Of a DNA stretch of 64,000 nt, positions 1 through 10,879 are shown piece by piece. How positions within the stretch are numbered: position 1 is the first letter of the stretch; every line of letters starts with the position of its first letter. The position numbers were made by a program, and so were the translations under genes. The notes beneath the pieces are model-generated. The model saw only the letters and a list, made by a program, of their open reading frames with translations, was not told the DNA's origin and did not search any database. Origin of the DNA: Alcaligenes faecalis (GTDB lineage: Bacteria > Pseudomonadota > Gammaproteobacteria > Burkholderiales > Burkholderiaceae_B); the NCBI RefSeq assembly GCF_041521385.1, contig NZ_CP168006.1, forward strand, positions 558,001 to 622,000. The letters run 5' to 3'.

Positions 1-18
1 TAGTAGTACAGCAAAGTC

Positions 19-930
19 ATGACTGACATTTTAAAAAAATACCTGTTCGCCGACCAAAGCACACGCGCCCAGATTGTTCATCTTGAGCAGGCCTGGCAAA
101 TGGGCCTGGAGCACCAGCACTACCCAGCCTGCATCCGCGACTTGCTGGGCGAGCTGGTGGCCGCTTCGGTGCTCCTGGCGGGCAACCTCAAGTTTGACGG
201 TTCCTTGATTTTGCAAATCCAGGGCGATGGCCCGATTGCCTTGCTGGTGGTGGAGTGCACCTCGGACATGGACATACGTGCCACGGTTTCACTGCGTGAA
301 CACCATCCCGTGCCTCAAACCGGCACCCTGCAAACCTTATTGAACCCGCAAGGCCAAGGTCGCTTCACCGTGGTGCTGGCCCCACGTCAAAGCAGCAAGG
401 ATTTCCGTCCCTATCAAGGCGTTGTGCCCCTGGAAGGCGAGACCGTTGCCGAGGTTCTGCAAACCTATATGCGCACCTCCGAACAACTGGATACTCACTT
501 GTGGCTGGCTGCCGATGAGAACCGTTGTGCGGGCCTGTTGCTGCAACGTATTCCCCCCCAAGGGGGACACAACCTGGCACAGAACCTGGACACCTGGGAA
601 CGCGCTCTGGCGCTGGGTTCTACCGTCCAGACTCAAGAGTTGCTGCAGCTCGATAGCGACACCCTGATTCACCGCCTGTTTTGGGAAGAAGATCTGCAAG
701 TCTTCGAACCCCAGTCCGTACGCTGGCATTGCCCTTGTTCCCGTCAACGCGTCAGCAATATGCTGCGTATGCTGGGCCAGGCAGAGATCGAGCAAATGCT
801 GGCAGAACAAGACACCATCAATGTGTCCTGCAACTTCTGCGGTAAACCCTATCAGTACGATGCAATCGATTGTGCATCCCTGTTTGTCGACAAGGGCGAC
901 ACGCAGCCGGGTGATGACACCCTGCACTAG
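19..930 (+). CDS. hslO: Hsp33 redox-regulated chaperonin HslO
   Basis: Cytoplasmic holdase chaperone activated by oxidation. The 303-aa protein has the Hsp33 fold region followed by the C-terminal zinc centre, visible as HCPC and CNFC (CxC plus CxxC, four Cys spaced as in the family). Length is normal for Hsp33. ATG at 19 lies only 18 nt from the window edge, so its promoter and upstream neighbour are outside. The downstream gene is 79 nt away on the same strand and unrelated. Identification is firm from length and the Cys centre. Confidence 0.96.
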   Translation: MTDILKKYLFADQSTRAQIVHLEQAWQMGLEHQHYPACIRDLLGELVAASVLLAGNLKFDGSLILQIQGDGPIALLVVECTSDMDIRATVSLREHHPVPQTGTLQTLLNPQGQGRFTVVLAPRQSSKDFRPYQGVVPLEGETVAEVLQTYMRTSEQLDTHLWLAADENRCAGLLLQRIPPQGGHNLAQNLDTWERALALGSTVQTQELLQLDSDTLIHRLFWEEDLQVFEPQSVRWHCPCSRQRVSNMLRMLGQAEIEQMLAEQDTINVSCNFCGKPYQYDAIDCASLFVDKGDTQPGDDTLH

Positions 931-935
931 GCCGA

Positions 936-950
936 TGTCTCTACGAGACA
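936..950. other. Short hairpin after hslO
   Basis: TGTCTC, a 3-nt loop, then GAGACA form a perfect 6-bp hairpin 6 nt after the hslO stop. There is no T-run, so a factor-independent terminator is not supported; it may only protect the 3' end of the message. Confidence 0.35.
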
Positions 951-1009
951 CTACGCCCGCACAAGTCCCTCTATCGGGCTAGAAGACAGTCAGCCATGAT
1001 GGCAACATC

Positions 1010-1837
1010 ATGGCTGATTCTTTTTCTTCACCCCATCCTCAATCCGGTTTGGCGGGCTCTCACATCGTGGGAGCCCTGCTTGCCATCATCCTGCTGAGCT
1101 GGCTGGTGCTGGACGTGCTGACGCTGTACTCCTTGCGCGTACGCCTGCAGCACGGCCTGTTGCAGGCAGCTCGTCAGGCCAGCGTGCAGCATGCCCGGCC
1201 TGAAAGCATTGCCCTGGCATTCAGCCAAACACTGGCTGCTGCCAACGTGCCACTGCATGATCAATGGCAAATCCAGATTCTGTCGCCCTCACCACAGGCT
1301 TTTATGCTGCATGGCAGACCTTCCCGGCTGCATGAGGGGCGAACAAGCATTACCCAAGGCTGGCAGGCACAGCAAGCGGAACAAACCAGCCACAGCGGCA
1401 CCAGCATCTACCAGGCCAACACACTGCATTTGTATCTGCTCTACGCCCATAAGCCAGGGCCTCTTTCCTTGCTTCGCCTGCTACCCAAGCTTGCCGCCAG
1501 TACGCCCAGCCCTTCGGGTTCGGCAGCGGTCTGGCTGCGCCTGGAAATCAGGCACCCCATGCAGTCCGATGCCGTGCAGTGGGATAACTTGGCTGACGGT
1601 CGAGTCATCTATGCCCAGCCGACCGAAAACACGCTTGCCTTGCCAGTGTCCCAAACAGGCTGGTCCACAGACCTGGAGCCAGCAGAACCGCCATCAACGG
1701 ACGGGAATGGCCGTCTGCCATCATGGGATGGCCCTGCTCAAGGATCAGGTGATGCTTCCCCTTCTCCAGGGCCTGCCGCCCCCACCCCAGACTCAGGAAG
1801 GGTTGACTCCGTACCCCCAAACCCCGCTTGCTACTAA
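1010..1837 (+). CDS. Hypothetical membrane-anchored protein, TadE-like N-terminus
   Basis: 275 aa of unknown function. Residues about 17-42 form one hydrophobic segment (HIVGALLAIILLSWLVLDVL) followed by an amphipathic stretch with a basic, Gln-rich helix. This arrangement resembles TadE/TadG pseudopilin-like proteins. The last 60 residues are low-complexity Pro/Ser/Gly-rich and end in PACY. No tad, pil or secretion genes are nearby, so the TadE resemblance is structural only. The ATG at 1010 has a weak ribosome site. Codon use resembles the neighbours. It could be an envelope protein with an exposed disordered tail. Confidence 0.6.
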   Translation: MADSFSSPHPQSGLAGSHIVGALLAIILLSWLVLDVLTLYSLRVRLQHGLLQAARQASVQHARPESIALAFSQTLAAANVPLHDQWQIQILSPSPQAFMLHGRPSRLHEGRTSITQGWQAQQAEQTSHSGTSIYQANTLHLYLLYAHKPGPLSLLRLLPKLAASTPSPSGSAAVWLRLEIRHPMQSDAVQWDNLADGRVIYAQPTENTLALPVSQTGWSTDLEPAEPPSTDGNGRLPSWDGPAQGSGDASPSPGPAAPTPDSGRVDSVPPNPACY

Positions 1838-2210
1838 ATACGTGCCATCCAGTGCAGATTTCTAGTGTAGGCCGTCGTGTCAGCAGCATAGGATGCTATC
1901 AACACTCTGCTGGCTAAACCAGAATGGAACATTACGGTCACCGTAATAAGCAGTTTGTGGTCGCACAATAAAAAACCAGGAGAAAGAACAGATAGGTCAG
2001 TCACACTACCTGCACAGCTAAGGGGCTGCATAGCCAGTCAAGCACGGACGCTAACCCTGGAATGGCTACTACTGAAACCAAGTCCCACTCAAGCTCAAAT
2101 ACAAGGCGCGCAACAAAACCTGGATCAACGATCCAAATACACTAAGCAGAGGAATTATCAGAAATGAACTGGCTGAATAGCCGTTCCAGCAGCGCCTTGC
2201 GCGCTACTTC
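1838..2210. other. Intergenic region with one palindrome
   Basis: 373 nt without a convincing gene. The only frame of note (1955-2167, 70 aa) begins with TTG, has no ribosome site and resembles nothing I know. The distinct element is a perfect palindrome at 1931-1947, listed separately. Confidence 0.5.
1931..1947. promoter_or_regulatory. Perfect 8-1-8 palindrome, operator-like
   Basis: ATTACGGT, one C, then ACCGTAAT: a perfect 17-bp inverted repeat with the size of a dimeric-regulator operator. It lies about 100 nt after the TadE-like gene stop and far from any start codon, so the controlled gene is unclear. No regulator gene is adjacent. Confidence 0.4.
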
Positions 2211-2516
2211 CTAACGTGGGCTGCTTGTCGTGGTAGCCGAACCACCAGGAGGCACGATCTGCACAAAGATCTCGCCTTCACGCATCATGCCAAACTCGCT
2301 ACGGGCGCGCTCTTCAACCGCGTGGGTACCCGAGCGTAAATCCTGAACCTCGGCCAGCAAGGCGTTGTTACGCGCTGTCAGGGCTTCATTGGTTTCTTTT
2401 TGCGCGACCAGCTTGGTCTGCATTTGCCGTACATCCAGCCAACCGCCTTTGCCCCACCATAAAGCGTAATGGGTTACCAGGGTCAAGCACAGCAGGAGCA
2501 GGACAATAAGGCGCAT
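2211..2516 (-). CDS. ftsB: Cell division protein FtsB
   Basis: Small bitopic divisome protein that pairs with FtsL and FtsQ. The 101 aa begin MRLIVLLLLCLTLVTHYALW, a short cytoplasmic start and one membrane segment. A periplasmic coiled coil follows (about residues 25-70), then a Ser/Gly-rich tail. I chose the internal ATG at 2516 because the longer frame would run back over the eno/ftsB hairpin and add 13 residues absent from the family. It follows eno in the same direction, the usual beta- and gammaproteobacterial arrangement. Confidence 0.92.
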   Translation of the reverse strand: MRLIVLLLLCLTLVTHYALWWGKGGWLDVRQMQTKLVAQKETNEALTARNNALLAEVQDLRSGTHAVEERARSEFGMMREGEIFVQIVPPGGSATTTSSPR

Positions 2517-2526
2517 GGTGATATAA

Positions 2527-2550
2527 GAACCGGGTCTAGCGACCCGGTTC
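2527..2550 (-). terminator. Hairpin between eno and ftsB (partial terminator)
   Basis: GAACCGGGTC, loop TAGC, GACCCGGTTC: a perfect 10-bp GC-rich stem 12 nt after the eno stop. On the minus strand it is followed by TCTTATAT, a weak U-tract. It probably lowers read-through from strongly expressed eno into ftsB rather than stopping it. Confidence 0.6.
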
Positions 2551-2561
2551 ATCAAACAGAA

Positions 2562-4200
<1,639 letters not shown>

Positions 4201-4647
4201 TCAAAGTAAATCTTTGTCGGCTGCTTTCAACAAGGCGCTTTCCCAGTTGCCCAGCAAGGTAATTAATTGATTCAAGTCCTGATCGGAAAAATCTTGCAGC
4301 ATGGCTTCCACCAGACGGCGACGCCGGGGCAAGGTAGCTTCCACCAGTTCGCGGCCAGTGGGGCTTAGACGCACATTGGTCAGCCGGTTGTCCTGCTCAT
4401 CCGTGAAACGTTCAACCAGCCCCAAGGCCTCCATGCTTTTAAGCTGTCGTGTCACGGCAGCCGGATCGATGCGCAGCATGCGTACCAATTGCTTTTGAGA
4501 CAGACAGCCACCCTCTTGATACAGACCAATCAGGATACGCCAGCGTGGCAAGGGCATGCCCAATTGCTGGTCAAACGCTGCCATCAGACTACGATAGGTG
4601 CGCCCCAACTGCTGAGCCGCTTGAAGTTGCGGAAATTCATTCATCAT
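4201..4647 (-). CDS. MarR-family transcriptional regulator
   Basis: 148-aa winged-helix regulator. The helix-turn-helix region (LSQKQLVRMLRIDPAAVTRQ) and the basic wing (TDEQDNRLTNVRLSPTGREL) match the MarR pattern. The longer frame begins with TTG at 4653; ATG at 4647 (next ATG 4644) is more likely and lies 2 nt after the MFS stop, so the two genes are co-transcribed. The likely role is ligand-responsive repression of its own operon through the palindrome at 6238-6251. The ligand is unknown. Confidence 0.9.
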   Translation of the reverse strand: MMNEFPQLQAAQQLGRTYRSLMAAFDQQLGMPLPRWRILIGLYQEGGCLSQKQLVRMLRIDPAAVTRQLKSMEALGLVERFTDEQDNRLTNVRLSPTGRELVEATLPRRRRLVEAMLQDFSDQDLNQLITLLGNWESALLKAADKDLL

Positions 4648-4649
4648 GT

Positions 4650-6224
4650 TCAAGACTGTTCTTGACGATTAAATCGTATCGGTGGCACTTTGCGTACCCA
4701 ATAGAAACACCAGACGATCAGCAGCAAGGTCACGGCCATACCCATATTGACGGCATGTGCCAAGGCATCCCGGGCCAAGCCCAGATACATCTGCCCGTCC
4801 TGCCCCGCCAGCCCCAGAAACTGTGTCTGCTGGCTCACACTCATCAAGACCTGCGGATCTTGCAGCGCGCTGACGACGCTTGCGGGCAAAGCGGCCAATT
4901 GCGTGCGGATGGCTTCACCATATTGGTAATTGATCAGGGCACCGACAACAGCAGTTCCCAACATGCCACCCACCATGCGCATGGACTGTAGCATGGCTGT
5001 GGCAATTCCCAGCATGGAACGCTCTACAATTTCCTGTGCAAACACGGTCAAATTCGGCATGATGCAGCCCACCCCGGTTCCGGCAATCGTGGCGTACAAG
5101 ACAAAATGCCAGTGTGGATCGGTTTTCTTGATGAACACCATGCCCAGACAGGCAATCGTCAACAGCACCAGCCCCAGGTACAACATCAAGGCAGGACGAC
5201 GCAAGCGAGTAATCATACGGCCATTAATAATACTACCCACCGTAATGAACACGACCAAGGGTGTGACCAATAAACCGGCTGTTTGCGGACGTAGACCATA
5301 TCCTCCCTGCAGCAATAAAGGCGCGTAGAACAAAAGGCCGAACAGAATAAAGCCCAAACCCGCTGACAGAACCAGCAAGGAGAACTGAGCAGGACTACTG
5401 AACAGAACCAAAGGCAGCAGGGGTTCTGCAACCCGTCGCTCCCAAGTTACCAGCAAGGAAAAAGCAGCCACACTGCACAGCCCCAACAAAACCATCACAT
5501 AACTGCCGCCATAGAGAGGCAGCAACTCTACCAACAACTGAATACAGGCCAAGCCGAGCATCAATAAAAGCGCGCCCAAATAATCCATACGGACTTGGGT
5601 TTGACGGAAGTGGCGAATCTGCGGCAAGTAGCGATAGACAAAATACAGGCTGAGCAAACCGACAGGCAGGTTTACATAAAAAACAGAACGCCAACCGTAG
5701 TGCTCCGTCAGAATTCCCCCCAGAAAGGGCCCTATCCCGTTCGCAATCCCAAAGGACGCGCTCAGCATCACTTGCCAGCGCAAACGGATACGAGGGTCGG
5801 GAAAAAGATCTGGCACACAGGCAAAGGCAGTCCCGACCAGCATGCCCCCGGCGATGCCCTGTAAGGCCCGCGCAAGCACCAACTGCAACATGCTTTGCGC
5901 CATGCCACAGAACACGGAGGCCAAGGTGAAAAGAACAATGGACACCAAGACAAAACGGCGGCGTCCATAAAAATCCCCCAGGCGGCCAAAGATAGGCACG
6001 GTAATCACCGAAGTCAGCAAATACGCGGTTGCTACCCAGGCATACAATTCAAAACCATGCAGCTCGGACACGATGGTGGGCAAGGCTGTCCCGACCACGG
6101 TCTGATCAATGGCCACCAACATCACCACAAAGCACAAACCCATCATCGCCAGTATGGATTCTGTGACTGATAAAACACGCCCTGGGGTCTTTTGGGCCGC
6201 TTCCGATACGTTTACCATTTTCAT
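4650..6224 (-). CDS. DHA2-family MFS drug efflux transporter (EmrB-like)
   Basis: Inner-membrane proton-coupled exporter of 524 aa with about 14 hydrophobic segments, the DHA2 size. Motif A is seen as GRLGDFYGRRRFV after helix 2, and motif C-like glycines occur in helix 5 (GIANGIGPFLGGILTEHYGW). No EmrA-type membrane fusion partner is next to it, so it probably works alone across the inner membrane. First gene of an operon with marR, a layout typical of substrate-induced efflux. ATG at 6224, alternative at 6218; the ribosome site is weak. The substrate cannot be told from sequence. Confidence 0.93.
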   Translation of the reverse strand: MKMVNVSEAAQKTPGRVLSVTESILAMMGLCFVVMLVAIDQTVVGTALPTIVSELHGFELYAWVATAYLLTSVITVPIFGRLGDFYGRRRFVLVSIVLFTLASVFCGMAQSMLQLVLARALQGIAGGMLVGTAFACVPDLFPDPRIRLRWQVMLSASFGIANGIGPFLGGILTEHYGWRSVFYVNLPVGLLSLYFVYRYLPQIRHFRQTQVRMDYLGALLLMLGLACIQLLVELLPLYGGSYVMVLLGLCSVAAFSLLVTWERRVAEPLLPLVLFSSPAQFSLLVLSAGLGFILFGLLFYAPLLLQGGYGLRPQTAGLLVTPLVVFITVGSIINGRMITRLRRPALMLYLGLVLLTIACLGMVFIKKTDPHWHFVLYATIAGTGVGCIMPNLTVFAQEIVERSMLGIATAMLQSMRMVGGMLGTAVVGALINYQYGEAIRTQLAALPASVVSALQDPQVLMSVSQQTQFLGLAGQDGQMYLGLARDALAHAVNMGMAVTLLLIVWCFYWVRKVPPIRFNRQEQS

Positions 6225-6237
6225 TGACCACGCAATT

Positions 6238-6251
6238 ATTGCCTAGTCAAT
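6238..6251. promoter_or_regulatory. Probable MarR operator
   Basis: ATTGCCTAGTCAAT reads as ATTGnCTAGnCAAT, symmetric at 12 of 14 positions. It lies immediately downstream of the -10 element and 14-27 nt before the MFS start codon, so a bound dimer would cover the transcription start. The assignment to the co-transcribed MarR is inferred from position. Confidence 0.6.
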
Positions 6252-6252
6252 T

Positions 6253-6281
6253 ATTTTACGGGGGAGTGAAAAACCTGACAA
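6253..6281 (-). promoter_or_regulatory. Promoter of MFS-marR operon
   Basis: On the minus strand: TTGTCA (-35, 6281-6276), 17-nt spacer, TAAAAT (-10, 6258-6253). Both hexamers match sigma-70 at 5 of 6 positions with ideal spacing. Transcription would start inside the palindrome at 6238-6251. Confidence 0.65.
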
Positions 6282-6381
6282 GCACTGACTGACTCAAGCC
6301 CTGCCCCTCCATCCTGGTGCACAATGGCACTCATTCGGAGAGTCATGCTTTCCACCCAAGTCTGTTCCATAGGAAAACAGT

Positions 6382-7107
6382 ATGAATATCATGATTGTGG
6401 GCGCCAGCATGGGTCTGGGACGCGCCTTGATGGACGGTTTGGCCCAAGATGGCAACACGCTGTATGGCGTGGCTAGACGGCCGCCCAGCTCCTTGACCAG
6501 CGCCCTGCAGCCAGACCCCAGCCACCGCCAACATTGGATCAGCGCCGACTTGTCCCAGCCTGACGCTGCCAGCCACTTGGCAGCCGCCTGCCCAGACTCG
6601 CTGGATGTGCTGATCTATAACCTGGGAATCTGGGAAGACACAGCATTCAGCCCAGAATACGATTTCATGTCGCAGTCCGATCAAGCTCTGCGCCGCCTGG
6701 TTGATGTAAATCTGACCGGCGCCTTATTGGCAATCCGCCATTTGCTGCCCAATTTGCTGCGCAGCAGCCAGCCCCGCTTGATTCTGACTGGCTCCACCTC
6801 AGGCCTGCGCCAAAACGGCCGTCCGGAAGTTGCTTTCGGGGCGACGAAATTTGCCTTGAATGGTTTAGCGGATAGCTTGCGCGAAGGCTATAGGAATCAA
6901 GGTCTGGCCGTCACTTGTCTACAACTGGGCTACCTCAATACGGAAGATGGCCTGGATGTTCCGCTGTCCACCGCCGCTGAGCGGGACCAGGGCGAGACTA
7001 TTCCAGTGCATGACGTGCTCACCATTGTGCGCAGCCTGCTGCAACTGTCTCCCGCCAGCTTCATACGCGAACTGACCCTACCCGCCCTGCGCGACCCGCG
7101 TTTTTAA
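6382..7107 (+). CDS. SDR-family protein lacking the catalytic tyrosine
   Basis: 241-aa Rossmann-fold protein of the short-chain dehydrogenase/reductase superfamily. The nucleotide-binding motif GASMGLG (residues 7-13), YNLG in place of NNAG (79-82) and a Ser cluster at 138-140 are present. The usual YxxxK reads F152-GAT-K156, so the catalytic Tyr is Phe. It may be non-catalytic, like NmrA-type sensors, or use another residue. ATG at 6382 has AGGA 7 nt upstream. It is divergent from the MFS-marR operon and could share its regulation; that is inference. Confidence 0.85.
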   Translation: MNIMIVGASMGLGRALMDGLAQDGNTLYGVARRPPSSLTSALQPDPSHRQHWISADLSQPDAASHLAAACPDSLDVLIYNLGIWEDTAFSPEYDFMSQSDQALRRLVDVNLTGALLAIRHLLPNLLRSSQPRLILTGSTSGLRQNGRPEVAFGATKFALNGLADSLREGYRNQGLAVTCLQLGYLNTEDGLDVPLSTAAERDQGETIPVHDVLTIVRSLLQLSPASFIRELTLPALRDPRF

Positions 7108-7326
7108 ACCGCAAGCGTCGCCACGTATTCACAAGGGGCATGGGACAATAAGGAAAAGAAAAAGCACTCTCTGCGGCTGATAGCGCATCTGGTGAGGCTG
7201 AAAAATCCGCCCGCCCGCACCTGCCTTCAAGCACAAAGACATTCGTTATTCGGCATTCGAGAGCATCAAGACAAGAGCAACGCCTTCAGGCCACAATGGT
7301 CGAGCAGGTCTATGCCTGCAAGCATA

Positions 7327-7356
7327 AAAAAGGGAGTGTTTTCGCACTCCCTTTTT
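7327..7356. terminator. Bidirectional terminator between SDR gene and DUF1330 gene
   Basis: GGGAGTG (7332-7338), loop TTTTCG, CACTCCC (7345-7351), flanked by five A on the left and five T on the right. It works in both directions and sits between two convergent genes. Confidence 0.9.
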
Positions 7357-7384
7357 CTGCCTGTCTAGATGGAATAGCCTGTTT

Positions 7385-7669
7385 TTACAGACCTTGCACC
7401 ACGTACATGGTCATATTAGCCGCGCCTTCACGTGCTTTACGGGCACGACGGTATTCCTCGGAATCGTGGAAAGCCTGGGCCTGCTCCAGCGTGTCAAACT
7501 CCATAACCACGGTACGCAAAGGCGCATTGCCTTCTAAAGCGACTGTTTCACCGCCACGCACCAACACTTTCACGTTGTGAGTTTTCATGGCGATGCTGGA
7601 AAACTCCTGGTACTGCTTGTACTGCTCCGGGTTGCTTACTTCGACATTAGCAATCAAATATGCGGGCAT
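7385..7669 (-). CDS. DUF1330 family protein
   Basis: 94-aa protein of the small ferredoxin-like dimeric alpha-beta-barrel fold. The family signature is visible: MPAYLIANVEVSNPEQYKQY at the N-terminus and VVMEFDTLEQAQAF followed by SEEYRRARKAR. Biochemical role unknown. ATG at 7669 has GGAGA 5 nt upstream. It follows kdsA by 18 nt on the same strand and ends at a strong terminator, so it is probably the last gene of a kdsA transcript. Confidence 0.88.
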   Translation of the reverse strand: MPAYLIANVEVSNPEQYKQYQEFSSIAMKTHNVKVLVRGGETVALEGNAPLRTVVMEFDTLEQAQAFHDSEEYRRARKAREGAANMTMYVVQGL

Positions 7670-7687
7670 ACTGTCTCCAAACTACTT

Positions 7688-8539
7688 TTAATAGCCGTGC
7701 TGCAAGGCACCGCTGTTTTTAACAATCGAATCGATCTGTTGCAGTGTCCGCAGCAAATCTGTCATCTGCGACAAGGGGACGGCATTGGGGCCATCAGACA
7801 AGGCCTTGTCCGGATTGGGGTGTGTTTCCATAAACACGCCAGCCACCCCTGCTGCAACCGCAGCACGCGCCAGCACGGGCACAAATTCACGTTGTCCGCC
7901 CGAAGAGGTTCCCTGCCCGCCCGGCAATTGAACCGAGTGTGTGGCATCAAAGACAACCGGGCAGTCCGTGGCGCGCATGATCGCCAAAGAGCGCATATCG
8001 GACACGAGATTGTTGTAGCCAAAGGAAGCGCCACGTTCACAGACCATGATGGTGGAGCCATCACCGCCCATTTCCATTGCCGCGGCACGTGCTTTTGCCA
8101 CCACCTGCACCATATCCTGAGGGGCCAGGAACTGACCCTTCTTGATATTCACGGGTTTCAGGGTAGCGGCACAGGCTTGAATAAAATCGGTCTGGCGGCA
8201 CAGGAAAGCCGGTGTTTGCAACACATCCACGACGGCCGCCACATCATCAACCTGGTCTTTATCGTGTACATCGGTCAAGACTGGCACTTTGTAGTGCGAG
8301 CGCACATCCGCCAGAATCTGCAGACCTTCCGCCATGCCAGGTCCACGATAAGACTTGCCCGAACTCCGGTTGGCCTTGTCAAACGAGCTTTTGTAGATAA
8401 AGGGGATACCCAGAGCCGAGGTAATTTCGGCAAGCTGACCTGCTGTATCAAACGCCATTTGACGCGATTCAATCACACAAGGGCCAGCGATCAGAAAAAA
8501 GGGCCGATCCAAGCCAACGTCGTAACCGCATAAATCCAT
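7688..8539 (-). CDS. kdsA: 3-deoxy-8-phosphooctulonate synthase (KDO8P synthase)
   Basis: Condenses phosphoenolpyruvate with arabinose 5-phosphate to give KDO 8-phosphate for LPS inner core. 283 aa from ATG 8539, which has GAGGT 7 nt upstream; the frame extends 12 codons further without support. [10 protein letters not shown] (residues 18-27), [23 protein letters not shown] and DATHSVQ are the family landmarks. Cytoplasmic. Grouped with pyrG and a VOC gene on the same strand, as in other Alcaligenaceae. Confidence 0.97.
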   Translation of the reverse strand: MDLCGYDVGLDRPFFLIAGPCVIESRQMAFDTAGQLAEITSALGIPFIYKSSFDKANRSSGKSYRGPGMAEGLQILADVRSHYKVPVLTDVHDKDQVDDVAAVVDVLQTPAFLCRQTDFIQACAATLKPVNIKKGQFLAPQDMVQVVAKARAAAMEMGGDGSTIMVCERGASFGYNNLVSDMRSLAIMRATDCPVVFDATHSVQLPGGQGTSSGGQREFVPVLARAAVAAGVAGVFMETHPNPDKALSDGPNAVPLSQMTDLLRTLQQIDSIVKNSGALQHGY

Positions 8540-8615
8540 AATAGACCTCGTTTCAGTATTGCTGCATTCTCCCACATTCCTGACAGTGATGCTGCACCGT
8601 CGTGCAGCATCACTG

Positions 8616-8996
8616 TCAGCCCAATCGTTCGGCGATTTCGATCAGGTTCAAGTCCGGGTCGCGCACATAGATAGAGCGAATCGGGCCAGTAGCACCCGTA
8701 CGCTGTACAGGCCCTTCAATAATGGGCCAAGCGTGTGACTGTAGATGCTCGATCACCTGCTCCAGAGGAATGCTGGCGATAAAACACAGGTCCAGCGCCC
8801 CCGGCACTGGTAAATGCGCCTTGGGCTCGAACTCCTGCCCGCGCACATGCAAATTGATCTTTTGTGAGCCAAAGCTGAAAGCAATGCGTTCCTGTCCAAA
8901 AACCTCCTGCCTCATACCCAGAACTTGGGTATAAAAATGGATGGTGGCTTGCGGGTCCGTACAGGTCAGCACCCAATGATCCAATTGTTCGATCAT
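8616..8996 (-). CDS. VOC-superfamily (glyoxalase-like) protein
   Basis: 126-aa single-domain vicinal-oxygen-chelate protein. The two babab repeats start at [20 protein letters not shown] and [19 protein letters not shown] and close with [14 protein letters not shown]. His in LDHW and the last Glu are candidate metal ligands. The substrate cannot be assigned; such proteins include lyases, dioxygenases and resistance proteins. I chose ATG 8996 because GGGAG lies 7 nt upstream; the longer frame adds MLPAFLGVI. It follows pyrG downstream of a terminator. Confidence 0.88.
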   Translation of the reverse strand: MIEQLDHWVLTCTDPQATIHFYTQVLGMRQEVFGQERIAFSFGSQKINLHVRGQEFEPKAHLPVPGALDLCFIASIPLEQVIEHLQSHAWPIIEGPVQRTGATGPIRSIYVRDPDLNLIEIAERLG

Positions 8997-9041
8997 GATT
9001 ACTCCCAGGAAAGCGGGCAACACACTTTGTCACCCCGAATG

Positions 9042-9068
9042 AAAAAGCCCGCATCGCGCGGGCCTTTT
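9042..9068 (-). terminator. pyrG terminator
   Basis: GCCCGC (9047-9052) pairs with GCGGGC (9058-9063), with A-tracts and T-tracts outside the stem. On the minus strand the stem is followed by TTTTTC. It starts 17 nt after the pyrG stop. Confidence 0.88.
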
Positions 9069-9084
9069 CAGTCATACCAAATTA

Positions 9085-10749
<1,665 letters not shown>

Positions 10750-10810
10750 TCAAATCAGGCGATAGCGGGAAATTTGGATTATAACGGCAAGCGTCCATGC
10801 TTGGCGACCC

Positions 10811-10846
10811 GACAAGTGGCATTTCACAGCGGAAATACCACTTGTC
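10811..10846. repeat. Long imperfect palindrome upstream of pyrG
   Basis: GACAAGTGG (10811-10819), one mismatch, ATTTC, 6-nt loop ACAGCG, GAAAT, one mismatch, CCACTTGTC (10838-10846). The stem is 15 nt per arm with one mismatch. No T-run follows on either strand, so it is not an ordinary terminator. It sits about 80 nt before the pyrG start and 34 nt after the aminopeptidase stop. Confidence 0.7.
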
Positions 10847-10879
10847 CTTGCAACTATTGACAAGAGCAGACGGTGGCGA

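Noticed and set aside
1955-2167. 70-aa plus-strand frame in the empty region after the TadE-like gene
   Set aside because: Starts with TTG, has no ribosome site, no homology recalled and biased composition.
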